A stretch of DNA of 64,000 nt from NCBI RefSeq assembly GCF_007992095.1, contig NZ_BJZP01000008.1, positions 1 to 64,000 on the forward strand, written 5' to 3'. The stretch is from Paenirhizobium naphthalenivorans. Its GTDB lineage: Bacteria > Pseudomonadota > Alphaproteobacteria > Rhizobiales > Rhizobiaceae. The translations under genes and the position numbers were made by a program. Below, one piece after another: positions 46,893 through 56,833 of the stretch; within the stretch, counting starts at the first letter, position 1; each line of letters opens with the position of its first letter. The notes under the pieces were generated by a model. The model worked only from the letters and a program-made list of their open reading frames with translations, did no database searches and was not told the origin of the DNA.

Positions 46893-47780
46893 TCAGCGGC
46901 GGATGAAATCCTCGATCCGCGCGTCAAGCTCGCGCTTGAACTGGTCCTTGATCACCTCGTTCTCCTCAATGATCTGACGGGCTTTCAGGAGATCGAGCAC
47001 GCGGAAAGCGTTGACCTCGGGCCGCAAATAGATATCCGGTTGGCAGAGCTTCATCTTCAGCGCGACATTCGACTGCATGAGCAATTGGGTTGCGCCGAGC
47101 AGGCTGTCGATCCGGTTCGGCACGAAGTTGCCCGCCGTATCCGGGCCACCAATCACGTCAACGCCGACGACGATGTCCGCCAGACCGCCCAGATGGTCAT
47201 AGGGCACGGGATTGAAGATACCGCCATCGACCATCAATCGCCCGTCGCGCTGGATCGGCATGAACAGAGCCGGAATGGCCGCCGAGGCCGCGAGCGCCTC
47301 GTAGAGATCACCGCTATCGCAAACCACCTCACACTGACCGTAATAGTCCGTGGCAATGGCCTTGAACGGGATCTCGAGCGCGGAGAAATCTGCCGGAATC
47401 TGCTTGGGAAGGAACGCCTTGAGAATGCGTTCCAGATTGAACTGGCCAAGCTTGAAGCCGCCCAGCGCATCGCGCATGGTCGAAGGCCCCAGCCCCCACA
47501 GCCGGCTCACCACCGTGGCACGGTGGCCGATGGTTTCCACCGTGTAGTCGCGGATCTCCCTGCCCGTCATGCCGGCCGCCATACCGGCCCCCAGAATGGC
47601 ACCCATGGATGACCCGATGATCACCACCGGCTTGAGGCCCAGTTCGTCAAACGCTTCGATGACCGGGATCTGGGCGAAGCCCCGCGCGCCGCCGGCACCA
47701 AGCGCCAGACCGATCGTCGGTCCGCCCGCCGGCAGCAGGGGCGGCGGCACGGTGACGGTCAGAGCATTCTCATCTTGCAT
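46893..47780 (-). CDS. Patatin-like phospholipase
   Basis: 295 residues. G-L-A-L-G-A-G-G-A-R-G-F-A is the oxyanion loop, I-G-S-S-M-G carries the nucleophile Ser (G-x-S-x-G) and V-D-G-G-I-F-N the catalytic Asp (D-G-G). No signal peptide, so a cytoplasmic or membrane-associated lipid hydrolase of the RssA/YchK type. It is the upstream neighbour of nothing obvious; rsmD lies 24 bases beyond its start on the same strand, so it follows rsmD in the transcript. Confidence 0.9.
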   Translation of the reverse strand: MQDENALTVTVPPPLLPAGGPTIGLALGAGGARGFAQIPVIEAFDELGLKPVVIIGSSMGAILGAGMAAGMTGREIRDYTVETIGHRATVVSRLWGLGPSTMRDALGGFKLGQFNLERILKAFLPKQIPADFSALEIPFKAIATDYYGQCEVVCDSGDLYEALAASAAIPALFMPIQRDGRLMVDGGIFNPVPYDHLGGLADIVVGVDVIGGPDTAGNFVPNRIDSLLGATQLLMQSNVALKMKLCQPDIYLRPEVNAFRVLDLLKARQIIEENEVIKDQFKRELDARIEDFIRR

Positions 47781-47804
47781 GGCAGAGCCTTCCCAGGTGG
47801 AACG

Positions 47805-48365
47805 TCAGGCAGGCCTATAGGAGAAGAAGTACATTTTCGTGTCACCGAAGCTGCGCTCCTCGATGAATCGGAAGACGGGGTCAACAAGCACCTCGACATC
47901 GGCCCGCTCCTCGAGCAGGACGATTGCCTCCGGCTTGAGCCAACCGCCGGAATGGGCGGAGAACAGCGCTTTCTCGCCAAGCCCCTTACCATAGGGAGGA
48001 TCGGCGAAAACCAGGTCAAAGGGCTCGATATTGGAAGCGGTGCCCAACTGGGTTGCGTCTCGGCGCAGCATGCGAGCCCGGCCGTGCAGGCCGAGAGCAT
48101 CGATATTTTCCCACAGCAGGCTGCGGCCCTCGACGCTATTCTCGACGAAAAGCGCCGATTTCGCCCCGCGCGACAGCGCCTCTATGCCGACGGCGCCCGT
48201 GCCGGCGAAGAGGTCGAGCACGCGGGTCGCATCGAGCACGCCCGGATGGGCGTGCGCCAGAATGTTGAACAGGCTCTCGCGCGTCCGGTCGGTGGTCGGC
48301 CGGATGTCATTGGACTTCGGCGCGGCCAGGGAACGACCGCGAAACTCACCGCCGACGATCCGCAC
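47805..48365 (-). CDS. rsmD: 16S rRNA guanine(966)-N2 methyltransferase
   Basis: 186 residues. M-R-I-V-G-G-E-F-R-G-R is the standard start, R-P-T-T-D-R-T-R-E-S-L-F-N-I the family signature, L-D-L-F-A-G-T-G-A-V-G-I-E the SAM loop, and F-A-D-P-P-Y-G the catalytic D-P-P-Y. The start is a GTG at 48363-48365, seven bases after the pseudouridine synthase stop, so the two rRNA-modifying genes are coupled. Confidence 0.95.
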   Translation of the reverse strand: MRIVGGEFRGRSLAAPKSNDIRPTTDRTRESLFNILAHAHPGVLDATRVLDLFAGTGAVGIEALSRGAKSALFVENSVEGRSLLWENIDALGLHGRARMLRRDATQLGTASNIEPFDLVFADPPYGKGLGEKALFSAHSGGWLKPEAIVLLEERADVEVLVDPVFRFIEERSFGDTKMYFFSYRPA

Positions 48366-48371
48366 CGCGGC

Positions 48372-50351
48372 TTACCTCTTGCCCTTGGCAGGTCCCCGGC
48401 CGCCGGACGGCTTGCCACCGCCGCTGCGTCCACCGGGCTTGCCGGAGAAGGGCTTTGCCCCACCAGGTTTTCCACCAAACGACTTGCCGGCCGGCTTGCC
48501 GCAGAAAGGCTTTGCGCCCCTGGGCTTGTCGCCAAACGGGCGGTCTCCCGCCGGACGGCTGTCGGCGCTACGCGGCGCCCTCGGTTTGTCACCGAACGGC
48601 CGGTCAGCTGCCGGGCGGCTATCATTATTGCGTGGGCCACGCGGCTTATCGCCAAACGGCCGGTCGCCACGAGGACGGTCATCGCGCGGGCGTGCATCAC
48701 GGGGACGATCGTCGCGCGGCCGGTCGCCGAAGGATCTTTCGCCACGGGGACGATCACCGAAGGGGCGATCACCACCACGGGCCAGACGCTCGGAACGGTC
48801 ACCCCGATCGGGACGGCCGCCAAAGCCGCGCTTGGCGCCCTCATCACCCCTGCCACGGGCAGGTTCTTCGGCACGGATCCATTCGCCCTCCGCATCACGC
48901 GTGCGGCTGACCAGCACGCGCGGCCCCGGATCGGGACGGCCGTAGTCGGGCTTGCCCTTGCGGTCGGGATCGAAGCGGTTCGCCGATTTGGTCGGCTTGC
49001 CGTCTTTCGTGCGCCCGTAGCGCTTGTCGGGTGCGCCATCCGGACGAGCGCGTGACGGGCGCTTTTCCGCAGCGGCGGTCTCACCCGCCTTCTTTTCAGA
49101 GACCGGACGCGCGCCGGGTGCCATCCAGACATTGGCGGTACGCGACGAGCCGGGCGTACGGCGCTGCGGCTTGTCGGGGCCATCGCCGAAGCCGCCGCCA
49201 CGTCGATCATCGCCGCGCGTCTCGCGCTTGCCGGCGAAGTCACCCTTGCGACGGTCGTCGCCCGGGCGCTTGCCTTGCGGCTTGCCGCGCGCGTCGTCAC
49301 GTCGTGTATCGAGACGGTCGAGCGCCCGCTCGCGATGATCTTCGCGCTTACCCTCGTACCGGGGCTTTTCCTCACGCGCCCATTCGGATTTCACCGGCCT
49401 CGCCTTGGCGGACGCGACGTCGTCCTCGTCGTCATCACCGCTGTGATCGAAGATCGGCGCGTCGAAATTGGCCTTGGCCTCCTCGATCAGACGAGGGCCG
49501 AGCTGATCGCGCAGCATGCGACCACGCACCTCGATCACCTTGCCCTCCGGCAGATCGCCGAGCTGGAAAGGACCATAGGAAATGCGGATCAGGCGGTTGA
49601 CCTCCAGACCGAGCGCGCCAAGCACGTTCTTGATCTCGCGGTTCTTGCCCTCACGAAGGCCCATGGTGATCCAGACATTGTGGCCCTGGGTGCGGTCGAG
49701 TGTAGCATCGATCGAGCCGTAGAGCACGCCGTCGACGGCAATGCCGTCCTTCAGCTTGTCGAGCCCCGCCTGGTCGATCTCACCATAGGCGCGGACGCGG
49801 TAGCGACGCAGCCAGCCGGTGGTCGGCAGTTCCAAAACGCGGGCGAGACCGCCGTCGTTGGTGAGCAGCAGAAGTCCCTCGGTATTGATGTCGAGGCGGC
49901 CGATGGACATGACGCGCGGAAGCTCTTCCGGCAGATTATCGAACACCGTCGAACGGCCTTCCGGATCGGCATTGGTCGTCACCAGGCCGGCCGGCTTGTG
50001 GTAGAGCCAGAGACGGGTGCGTTCGATGCCGCGGATCGGCTGACCATCGACCTCGATGGTGTCGGCAAAGGTGGCGTTGACGACAGGGGTGTCGAGCACC
50101 TTGCCGTTCAGCGAGACCCTGCCTTCCATCACCATGCGCTCGATGTCTCGACGCGAGGCGACACCGGCGCGGGCGAGGAGCTTGGAAATGCGCTCGGGCT
50201 TTACGCCGTCATCGGTCACGGCCGGGACCTGGGCCCTGGCCATTTTCGGCGCTGGCTTGTCAGATGCCGAGCTCGGCTTGCGGGTAAGCGGCTTGCCGCC
50301 ACGGTCGGACGTTTTCGGCCCGGGGCGCCTGGACTTGTCTTTGAATGTCAT
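48372..50351 (-). CDS. RluB-type pseudouridine synthase with long basic disordered tail
   Basis: 659 residues. After a Lys/Arg-rich start (1-45), an S4 RNA-binding domain (about 50-100; E-R-I-S-K-L-L-A-R-A-G-V-A-S-R-R) and the RsuA/RluB catalytic domain (about 105-285) follow; I-G-R-L-D-I-N-T-E-G-L-L-L-L carries the catalytic Asp. This part modifies 23S (or 16S) rRNA uridines. The last ~350 residues are Arg, Gly, Asp, Lys and Pro rich, without hydrophobic core, ending with near-perfect 20-residue repeats and G-K-P-G-G blocks, so an extreme RG-type RNA-binding tail. The catalytic core is normal. rsmD follows directly. Confidence 0.92.
   Translation of the reverse strand: MTFKDKSRRPGPKTSDRGGKPLTRKPSSASDKPAPKMARAQVPAVTDDGVKPERISKLLARAGVASRRDIERMVMEGRVSLNGKVLDTPVVNATFADTIEVDGQPIRGIERTRLWLYHKPAGLVTTNADPEGRSTVFDNLPEELPRVMSIGRLDINTEGLLLLTNDGGLARVLELPTTGWLRRYRVRAYGEIDQAGLDKLKDGIAVDGVLYGSIDATLDRTQGHNVWITMGLREGKNREIKNVLGALGLEVNRLIRISYGPFQLGDLPEGKVIEVRGRMLRDQLGPRLIEEAKANFDAPIFDHSGDDDEDDVASAKARPVKSEWAREEKPRYEGKREDHRERALDRLDTRRDDARGKPQGKRPGDDRRKGDFAGKRETRGDDRRGGGFGDGPDKPQRRTPGSSRTANVWMAPGARPVSEKKAGETAAAEKRPSRARPDGAPDKRYGRTKDGKPTKSANRFDPDRKGKPDYGRPDPGPRVLVSRTRDAEGEWIRAEEPARGRGDEGAKRGFGGRPDRGDRSERLARGGDRPFGDRPRGERSFGDRPRDDRPRDARPRDDRPRGDRPFGDKPRGPRNNDSRPAADRPFGDKPRAPRSADSRPAGDRPFGDKPRGAKPFCGKPAGKSFGGKPGGAKPFSGKPGGRSGGGKPSGGRGPAKGKR
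48510..48665. repeat. Tandem 60-bp repeat in the pseudouridine synthase tail
   Basis: Two and a half tandem copies of a 60-bp unit that encodes D-R-P-F-G-D-K-P-R followed by a variable P-R-x-x-D-S-R-P-A block. Copies differ at synonymous and some non-synonymous sites, so the array is not recent. Shorter related blocks lie on both sides. Confidence 0.75.
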
Positions 50352-50421
50352 TTGTTGTTTGCCTGTGGTTTGGGCTGTCCTATCAGGTCAGGGCGGATTG
50401 GTTAAGAGGAAAGTTGTAAAC

Positions 50422-50880
50422 GTGGTGCAGACGAACGGCTTCATGGCGGCAGCACTTGAGGAGGCGCGTTGTGCCGCCGCGCGTGGCGAGGTGCCGATCG
50501 GCGCAGTCGTCGTCGCCGACGGGCGGATTGTCGCCCGGGCCGGAAACGAGACGCGGGCGCTCAATGACGTGACCGCGCATGCCGAAATACTCGCCATCCG
50601 CCGCGCCGCCACAGCGATCGGCGACGAACGGCTGGCCGGCGCCGATCTCTATGTCACCCTCGAACCTTGCACCATGTGCGCGGCGGCCATTTCGTTTGCC
50701 CGCATCCGCAGGCTCTATTATGGCGCCGAGGATCCGAAGGGCGGCGGGGTCGACCATGGCGTGCGCTTCTATGCCCAGCCAACCTGCCACCATGCGCCCG
50801 AGGTCTATTCCGGCCTGAGCGAAAGCGAATCCGCCACTTTGCTGAGAGACTTCTTCCAGGACAGGCGGGAAAGGCCTTGA
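50422..50880 (+). CDS. tadA: tRNA-specific adenosine deaminase
   Basis: About 152 residues. Converts A34 of tRNA-Arg(ACG) to inosine. T-A-H-A-E-I-L is the zinc-binding and proton-shuttle motif and P-C-T-M-C-A-A-A-I the second zinc motif. The start is most likely GTG 50422 (or GTG 50425) after AAGAGGAAA; the M-V-Q-T-N-G-F-M-A-A-A-L-E-E-A start resembles family members. It is divergent from the pseudouridine synthase gene, with 70 bases between the two starts. Confidence 0.94.
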   Translation: MVQTNGFMAAALEEARCAAARGEVPIGAVVVADGRIVARAGNETRALNDVTAHAEILAIRRAATAIGDERLAGADLYVTLEPCTMCAAAISFARIRRLYYGAEDPKGGGVDHGVRFYAQPTCHHAPEVYSGLSESESATLLRDFFQDRRERP

Positions 50881-50960
50881 GCCCATTGCCGCGGGTCGGG
50901 CTAGCCACCCATGCAATGAGCACATCGTCCGGCACCAGCGACGACGCTGGCGCGGCAAGG

Positions 50961-51761
50961 TCAGACCGGAAGAGGATCTAGTTCCCGCCCGTCGAGGACG
51001 ATCCGGTCACGGCCGCCGCCCTTGGCCCGATAAAGATACTCATCGGCCCGGCGAAAGAGATCGACCGGGTCAAAAGCGTCGACGACGGATGCCGCCCCGA
51101 TGCTGACCGTAACCGACACAGATTTTCCGTCGACCGTGAGGTCTATCGCCGCGACGGCGCGACGGATGGCATCGGCGATGACACCCGCCCGCTCCGCTCC
51201 GGAGGAATGCAGGAACACGACAAACTCCTCGCCACCGATCCGCCCCCAGATGTCGCCGCCAGTGGTCATCTCCGCTATGCAAGCCGCGATCCGGCGCAGG
51301 GCCTCGTCGCCGGCGAGATGGCCGAAGACATCGTTGATGCGCTTGAAATGATCGGCATCGGCAACCAGCAGGGTCGCCGGGCCGCGGTGGGTGCGGGCGA
51401 GCGCACCGAGCGCTGAAAACAGCGCCTCGCGGTTAAGACCGCCGGTCAGCGCGTCCCGCCGCGCCCTGAAACGCAGGTCCTCATGCAGGCGGCTGAGCTC
51501 GCTATGCATATCCTCCAGTTCGACATGCATGCGGGCCAGTTCGTCGCGCTGGCGCACGATAATGTCCTTCTGGTGAAACTGCCAGAGGCTGGCCGGTCCG
51601 CCAATAACAAGTGGGCAGAACACGCTCATCCAGAAGCCCGGACCATCGGGATGGCCACCCAGCAAGGGCACAAGCAGCAGGACGATGGACACGGAAGCGA
51701 CCACGGAGGCCACTGTGGCGACCGCTGACTTGACCCATGTATTTTTACCGATCCCGAACAT
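50961..51761 (-). CDS. Membrane diguanylate cyclase (GGDEF)
   Basis: 266 residues: two membrane helices (about 10-34 and 42-60), a coiled coil (about 66-100; R-D-E-L-A-R-M-H-V-E-L-E-D-M-H-S-E-L) and a GGDEF domain (about 100-260) with an intact G-G-E-E-F. It should make c-di-GMP from GTP. No RxxD inhibitory site is visible four residues before the motif (the residues are G-D-I-W-G-R-I). It is convergent with tadA and follows the GNAT gene. Confidence 0.92.
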   Translation of the reverse strand: MFGIGKNTWVKSAVATVASVVASVSIVLLLVPLLGGHPDGPGFWMSVFCPLVIGGPASLWQFHQKDIIVRQRDELARMHVELEDMHSELSRLHEDLRFRARRDALTGGLNREALFSALGALARTHRGPATLLVADADHFKRINDVFGHLAGDEALRRIAACIAEMTTGGDIWGRIGGEEFVVFLHSSGAERAGVIADAIRRAVAAIDLTVDGKSVSVTVSIGAASVVDAFDPVDLFRRADEYLYRAKGGGRDRIVLDGRELDPLPV

Positions 51762-51833
51762 GGCGCACGCTAGCCGATCGCAAGTTAGTCTAACATGACA
51801 TCATGAGAGCCTTGAGCTGAAAGCCGCCGGACA

Positions 51834-52313
51834 TCAGCCCGCCGCGAATTCCTTCAGCTTGTCGCCCGTGAGCCGGTAGCGGATCCATTCGGTCTGCGGC
51901 TCGGCACCGATCGCATCATAGACGCTGATCGCCGGCGCGTTCCAGTCCAGCACGCTCCATTCGAACCGGCCGCACCCTTTTTCCACCGCCCGCTTCGCCA
52001 TATGGCGCAGCAACAGCTTGCCGGCGCCTGAGCCCCGGTAATCCGGCGAGACATAGAGATCCTCGAGATAAAGGCCGTTTCGAGCCTGCCAGGTGGAATA
52101 ATTGAAGAACCAGACGGCAAAACCGGCGGCTACGCCATCGACCTCCAGGATCGCCGCCTCCGTCACCGAAGCCGGGCCGAACAACGAGACCTTGAGGCTA
52201 TCTTCCGTCGCCTCCACCTCGTGGCCGGCTTTCTCGAAAACCGCCAGCTCGGTGATGAAACGAAGGATGGTCGCAACGTCGTCCGGCGTCGCAGCGCGAA
52301 TGGTGAAATTCAT
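51834..52313 (-). CDS. GNAT family N-acetyltransferase
   Basis: 159 residues. The acetyl-CoA loop is Y-R-G-S-G-A-G-K-L-L-L, after Y-L-E-D-L-Y-V-S-P-D; the C-terminal C-G-R-F-E-W-S-V-L-D-W-N-A-P-A-I pattern recalls diamine (SSAT-like) acetyltransferases. Substrate unknown, perhaps polyamines. ATG 52311-52313 has an excellent GAGGAG site; the TTG one codon earlier is not needed. Confidence 0.9.
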   Translation of the reverse strand: MNFTIRAATPDDVATILRFITELAVFEKAGHEVEATEDSLKVSLFGPASVTEAAILEVDGVAAGFAVWFFNYSTWQARNGLYLEDLYVSPDYRGSGAGKLLLRHMAKRAVEKGCGRFEWSVLDWNAPAISVYDAIGAEPQTEWIRYRLTGDKLKEFAAG

Positions 52314-52398
52314 CAAAGCTCCTCAAATCGTCCAGGCATGAAAAAGGGCAGGTCGTTTCCGGCCCACCCTTGTCGTCAAATCGTCGAAGCCGCAAGGC

Positions 52399-53025
52399 CT
52401 ATTGGAAGGGCAGCCACCAGTGCCGTTCCTGGCCGGCGGCCTTGGCCATCTTCTTGCGGCGCTTTTCCTTCGTGGCTTCGGGTTCGCCAAGGTCCGTGAG
52501 GGCCGCCTCATCAGCCTTGCGATATTCGGTCGGCGGATCGGAAAGGTAGCGACGCTGATCGAGATAGGCGCCCTTCTGCTGCTTGCGGGCATCGCGGAAG
52601 GCCTGCCACTTCTGGCTTTCAGTCATCGTTCCATTGGTCCCGTAGCCGGCGAGCAGCGGCGAACGATAGCGCGGGTTATCGGCATTGGCATCCGCTTCGG
52701 CGACGAGACGCTCACGCGCCTGTTCCGGACTTTCCAGCCAAGCAGGGTTCTCCTTGCCGGCCAGCGACTGCTGCGGTGCGGCCAGATTTGTCCTTGCGGT
52801 TTCCGGCGGCATGACAAGCGCGGGGCGCGGATTGTATTTCATCCCACTATTCTTGTTCGGACTGGAGCCGATCGAGGCGGCCGAGCCGACGTCGTCCACC
52901 AACTGTTCCATGGCGGTCTTGTCGGTGCCGTAGGTCGGGCTGCCAACACAGCCGGTCAATGCGGAGCATGCGAGCAAAAGGCCGGCCATCCCGACGCCAA
53001 CTCTGAACAAATCTGCCGATTTCAT
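52399..53025 (-). CDS. Predicted lipoprotein, unknown function
   Basis: 208 residues. The signal peptide ends in a lipobox L-T-G-C (Cys26), so it is exported and lipid-anchored. The rest is hydrophilic, low in aromatic residues, with a basic C-terminal part (K-E-K-R-R-K-K-M-A-K) and the end H-W-W-L-P-F-Q. No known domain. It is downstream of ileS and upstream of the GNAT gene in the same direction. Confidence 0.78.
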   Translation of the reverse strand: MKSADLFRVGVGMAGLLLACSALTGCVGSPTYGTDKTAMEQLVDDVGSAASIGSSPNKNSGMKYNPRPALVMPPETARTNLAAPQQSLAGKENPAWLESPEQARERLVAEADANADNPRYRSPLLAGYGTNGTMTESQKWQAFRDARKQQKGAYLDQRRYLSDPPTEYRKADEAALTDLGEPEATKEKRRKKMAKAAGQERHWWLPFQ

Positions 53026-53161
53026 GAATGCCTTCGAGCCTCGCCGCTGGTTATGCTTTCCGCCGAATGTCTTACATCTTCGCCTGAGCGAAGAATTCGG
53101 CCAATTTCAGGCACAATTACCGGATGACCGCCGAAAGCGCAAATCATCCGGTAACATTTCG

Positions 53162-56146
53162 TTAATGGCGGGCGGCCAGTTCGCGCAGCGCCGCCGCGTC
53201 GCGGGCCGAGACGTCCGGATAGTCCGGGTCGGAGCCGACGTCGCTGGTGATCCTCCAGGAGCGCGCGCATTTCGTGCCCACGGCAGGTTTCGGCTCGACC
53301 GCGACCTTGGTCCCGTCATCCAGACGGAAGGCCTCCGCCGGACCGTCTCCGGCCACGACGGAGATGCCCGAGGTGATGCAGATCTCGGCGAAATCGAGGT
53401 CCTCAATGGCTGCCAGAAGCTCCGGATCGGCAATGTGTACGACCGGGGCCGCTTCCAGCGACGAACCGATGCGCTTGTCCTTGCGCTCGATTTCCAGCGC
53501 GCCGGTCACCGCACGACGCACGGTGCGAACCTTGTTCCACTTCTCGGCCAGCGCCTTGTTCGACCAGTCCGCCGGGATTTGCGGGAACTGTTCGAGATGC
53601 ACCGATACCGCGTTCGGATCGCGCGATAGCCAGGCCTCTTCCGTGGTGAAGGGCATCATCGGCGCGAACCACAGCACGAGGCAGTCGAACAGCTTGCGGA
53701 TGACGAAGAGAGCCGAGCGGCGCTTATGGCTGGACGGGGCGTCGCAGTAGAGCGCGTCCTTGCGGATGTCGAAGTAGAAGGCCGAAAGCTCGACGTTGGC
53801 GAAATCGGTAAGCGAGCGGACGATACGCTTGAAGTCGAATTCGTCGTAGCCGGTGCGAACCAGCTGATCGAGTTCGGCCAGGCGATGCAACATCAGCTTT
53901 TCGAGTTCCGGCAGATCTGCGTAGGCGATCTCCTCGCCGGTGTCATGGGCCAGCGTTCCGAGCATCCAGCGGACCGTGTTGCGGATCTTGCGATAGGCAT
54001 CGATATTGGTCTGGATGATCGTCTTTCCGAGACGCTGATCTTCCCAATAGTCGGTGTTCATGACCCAGAGACGCAGGATATCGGCGCCGGACTGGTTCAT
54101 CACATCCTGCGGGAAGACCTGATTGCCGAGCGACTTCGACATTTTGCGACCGTCTTCCGCCATGGTAAAACCATGGGTCACGACGGCATTGTAGGGCGCA
54201 CGGCCGCGCGTCGCGCAGCTTTCCAGCAGCGACGAATGGAACCAGCCGCGATGCTGGTCGGAGCCTTCGAGGTAGACGTCGGCAGGCCATTTGAGGTCCG
54301 GGCGGTCCTCGAGCGTAAACGTGTGCGTGCAGCCACTGTCGAACCAGACGTCGAGGATGTCTGTGACCATGAGCCATTTTTCCGCATCATGGGCATTGCC
54401 GAGGAAGCGTTCCTTAGCGCCTTCGGCGAACCAGGCATCGGCGCCTTCCTTCTCGAAGGCCTCGAGGATGCGCTTGTTGACCTCCTCGTCCTGCAGCACG
54501 TTGCCGGCCGCATCGGCGAAGACGCAGATCGGAACGCCCCAGGCACGTTGACGCGACAGGACCCAATCCGGGCGCTGTTCGATCATGGCGCGCAGGCGGT
54601 TCTGGCCGGCGGCGGGGACGAAGCGAGTGTCGTCGATGGCGCTCAGCGCACGGGTGCGCAGCGTGGAGCCGTCGCCGAGATCCTTGTCCATGTAGACGAA
54701 CCATTGCGGCGTGTTGCGGAAGATGATCGGCTTCTTGGAACGCCAGGAATGCGGATAATCGTGCTTGATGCGGCCACGGGCAAACAGGTTGTTGGCGGCG
54801 ATCAGCGCCTCGATGACGCGCTTGTTGGCATCGCCCTTCTTGCCGTTGTCATCCATGACCCGGGCGGCACCGCCTTCGGCCGAGGGGCCAAAGCCAGGCG
54901 CTTCGTCGGTGTAGAAGCCATCATCGCCAACGGTGAAGGGGATTTTCGACGAGATGCCGCGGGCCTCAAGCTCGCGGGCGTGATGCATCCAGGCTTCAAA
55001 GTCCTCGCGGCCGTGGGACGGCGCGGTGTGCACGAAGCCGGTGCCGGCGTCGTCGGTGACGTGGTCGCCGTCGAGCAGGGGGACGTCGAATGTGTAGCCC
55101 ATATCGGCCAGCGGGTGGGCGCAGGTGATCGCGCCGAGTTCCATACCGGTCACATCGCGGATCAGCTTGAAGATAACCTTGGCCTTGGTGGCGCAATCTT
55201 CGGCCAGACGTTTGGCGAAGATCAGCTTCTCGCCCGGCTGCGGACCAAAATCGTTCACCGCCTCGGTGACCTCGTAGAGGCCATACTCGATGCGAGACGA
55301 GTAGGAGATCGCGCGGTTACCAGGGATGGTCCATGGGGTCGTGGTCCAGATGACGACAGATGCCCTGAACAGATCGGGGGAAACCGGCCCCATCAACTGC
55401 GCAGTGCGCTCGAGATGCCGTTCGATTTCAGGGCTTCCAGGCTGAACCGAAATGGCGCCATCAGATACTCTCACCGGGAACTTCACCCAGATCGTGTCGC
55501 TTTCGACCTCATGATACTCCACCTCGGCTTCCGCCAGCGCGGTGCGCTCCACCACGCTCCACATGATCGGCTTGGAACCGCGATAGAGCTGACCGGACAT
55601 GGCAAGCTTCAGCAGTTCGCCGGCGATGCGGCTTTCGGAGTGGAAGGCCATGGTGGTGTAGGGATTGTCGAAATCACCCTCGATGCCGAGACGGCGAAAT
55701 TCCTCCGACTGGGTGTTGATCCAGCCCTGCGCGAATTCGCGGCATTCCTTGCGGAACTCATTGATCGGGACTTCGTTCTTGTCCTTGCCCTTGGCGCGAT
55801 AGGCCTCCTCGATCTTCCATTCGATCGGCAGGCCGTGGCAGTCCCAGCCGGGCACGTAGTTCGAATCGAACCCACGCATCTGGAACGAGCGGGTGATGAC
55901 GTCCTTCAGCACCTTGTTCAGCGCATGGCCGATATGGATGTTGCCGTTGGCATAGGGAGGTCCGTCGTGCAGGACGAACTTCTCGCGGCCGGCGGCGGAG
56001 GCGCGGAGCTTTTTGTAAAGGCCCATGTCCTTCCACTTTTTAGCCATTTCCGGCTCCTTCTGCGGCAGGCCTGCGCGCATCGGGAATTCGGTCTGGGGCA
56101 GATAGAGGGTGGAGGAATAGTCTACTTTTTCATTGGTATCGGTCAT
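53162..56146 (-). CDS. ileS: Isoleucyl-tRNA synthetase
   Basis: About 994 residues, class Ia synthetase. H-I-G-H is at 71-74 ([11 protein letters not shown]) and K-M-S-K-S in [10 protein letters not shown]; the editing domain shows [11 protein letters not shown]. At the C-terminus the expected zinc knuckle is degenerate: C-A-R-S and S-A-R-D stand for the two C-x-x-C pairs. ATG 56144-56146 (M-T-D-T-N-E-K) is the likely start; the frame is open 13 codons further. No T-box is visible upstream. Confidence 0.97.
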   Translation of the reverse strand: MTDTNEKVDYSSTLYLPQTEFPMRAGLPQKEPEMAKKWKDMGLYKKLRASAAGREKFVLHDGPPYANGNIHIGHALNKVLKDVITRSFQMRGFDSNYVPGWDCHGLPIEWKIEEAYRAKGKDKNEVPINEFRKECREFAQGWINTQSEEFRRLGIEGDFDNPYTTMAFHSESRIAGELLKLAMSGQLYRGSKPIMWSVVERTALAEAEVEYHEVESDTIWVKFPVRVSDGAISVQPGSPEIERHLERTAQLMGPVSPDLFRASVVIWTTTPWTIPGNRAISYSSRIEYGLYEVTEAVNDFGPQPGEKLIFAKRLAEDCATKAKVIFKLIRDVTGMELGAITCAHPLADMGYTFDVPLLDGDHVTDDAGTGFVHTAPSHGREDFEAWMHHARELEARGISSKIPFTVGDDGFYTDEAPGFGPSAEGGAARVMDDNGKKGDANKRVIEALIAANNLFARGRIKHDYPHSWRSKKPIIFRNTPQWFVYMDKDLGDGSTLRTRALSAIDDTRFVPAAGQNRLRAMIEQRPDWVLSRQRAWGVPICVFADAAGNVLQDEEVNKRILEAFEKEGADAWFAEGAKERFLGNAHDAEKWLMVTDILDVWFDSGCTHTFTLEDRPDLKWPADVYLEGSDQHRGWFHSSLLESCATRGRAPYNAVVTHGFTMAEDGRKMSKSLGNQVFPQDVMNQSGADILRLWVMNTDYWEDQRLGKTIIQTNIDAYRKIRNTVRWMLGTLAHDTGEEIAYADLPELEKLMLHRLAELDQLVRTGYDEFDFKRIVRSLTDFANVELSAFYFDIRKDALYCDAPSSHKRRSALFVIRKLFDCLVLWFAPMMPFTTEEAWLSRDPNAVSVHLEQFPQIPADWSNKALAEKWNKVRTVRRAVTGALEIERKDKRIGSSLEAAPVVHIADPELLAAIEDLDFAEICITSGISVVAGDGPAEAFRLDDGTKVAVEPKPAVGTKCARSWRITSDVGSDPDYPDVSARDAAALRELAARH

Positions 56147-56375
56147 GATCTTGCCATCGAGGGGCGCCCGGAGCGGGTCGCGCATTGGTCTAGAAATTCG
56201 CGGTGACGGAGAGCGCTATCACAAGCGCCAAGAACCCGGACCCTCCGGCAGCTTTCAAAGCGCGCGGAAGGCCGGGCCAATAATTCGAAGGGATATGGTC
56301 AGCCGAAACCTAGTCATTGTGGCGGTTGTTTAAGCGTTTTTGGCACGAAAAGGAAGGGGCCGGCGCGGCAAATGA

Positions 56376-56819
56376 TCAGGTAGCGCGCACAGCCAAACCG
56401 AAGACATTGGCCTTGAGGAACCAACGGGCGGTCAACATGCCCGTCACCAGCGCGGCAAGGAAGATATAGGCCTCATGGTGGCCGAGCCCCAGCGCCGGGA
56501 TGGAGCCACCGGGGCAGAAGCCGGCAATGCCCCAGCCGATGCCGAACAGCACCGAGCCACCGATCAGCCGCGCGTCGATGCGACCCTTGGCCGGGATGTG
56601 AAACATGGTGTCGAAGACCGGTCGCTGACGGCGGCGCTGGATCAGGACATAACCCGGCGCGGTGACGAGCAGCGCCCCCGCCATGACGAAGGCCAGGCTC
56701 GGGTCCCAGGTGCCGGCGATGTCAAAAAAGTTCATCACCTTGGCCGGATCGGCCATGCCGGCCAGCACGATGCCGATACCGAAGATGGCGCCAATGGCGA
56801 CTGCGCTCAGATATTTCAT
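56376..56819 (-). CDS. DUF6691 / YeeE-YedE second half protein
   Basis: 147 residues with about four membrane helices. It is the C-terminal half-size partner of the YeeE/YedE sulfur-transport type: L-F-G-I-G-W-G-I-A-G-F-C-P-G-G-S-I-P-A-L-G-L-G is the signature with a Cys in the channel-like loop. The start is ATG 56817-56819, fourteen bases after the first half gene. The pair should sit in the inner membrane and carry a reduced sulfur species such as thiosulfate or persulfide; the cargo is not shown. Confidence 0.85.
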   Translation of the reverse strand: MKYLSAVAIGAIFGIGIVLAGMADPAKVMNFFDIAGTWDPSLAFVMAGALLVTAPGYVLIQRRRQRPVFDTMFHIPAKGRIDARLIGGSVLFGIGWGIAGFCPGGSIPALGLGHHEAYIFLAALVTGMLTARWFLKANVFGLAVRAT

Positions 56820-56833
56820 CGGATCAGACCTTC

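Noticed and set aside
53726..56206. An 826-codon plus-strand open frame antisense to ileS
   Set aside because: No family features; high-GC genes of this type give long antisense frames. IleRS motifs prove the opposite strand.
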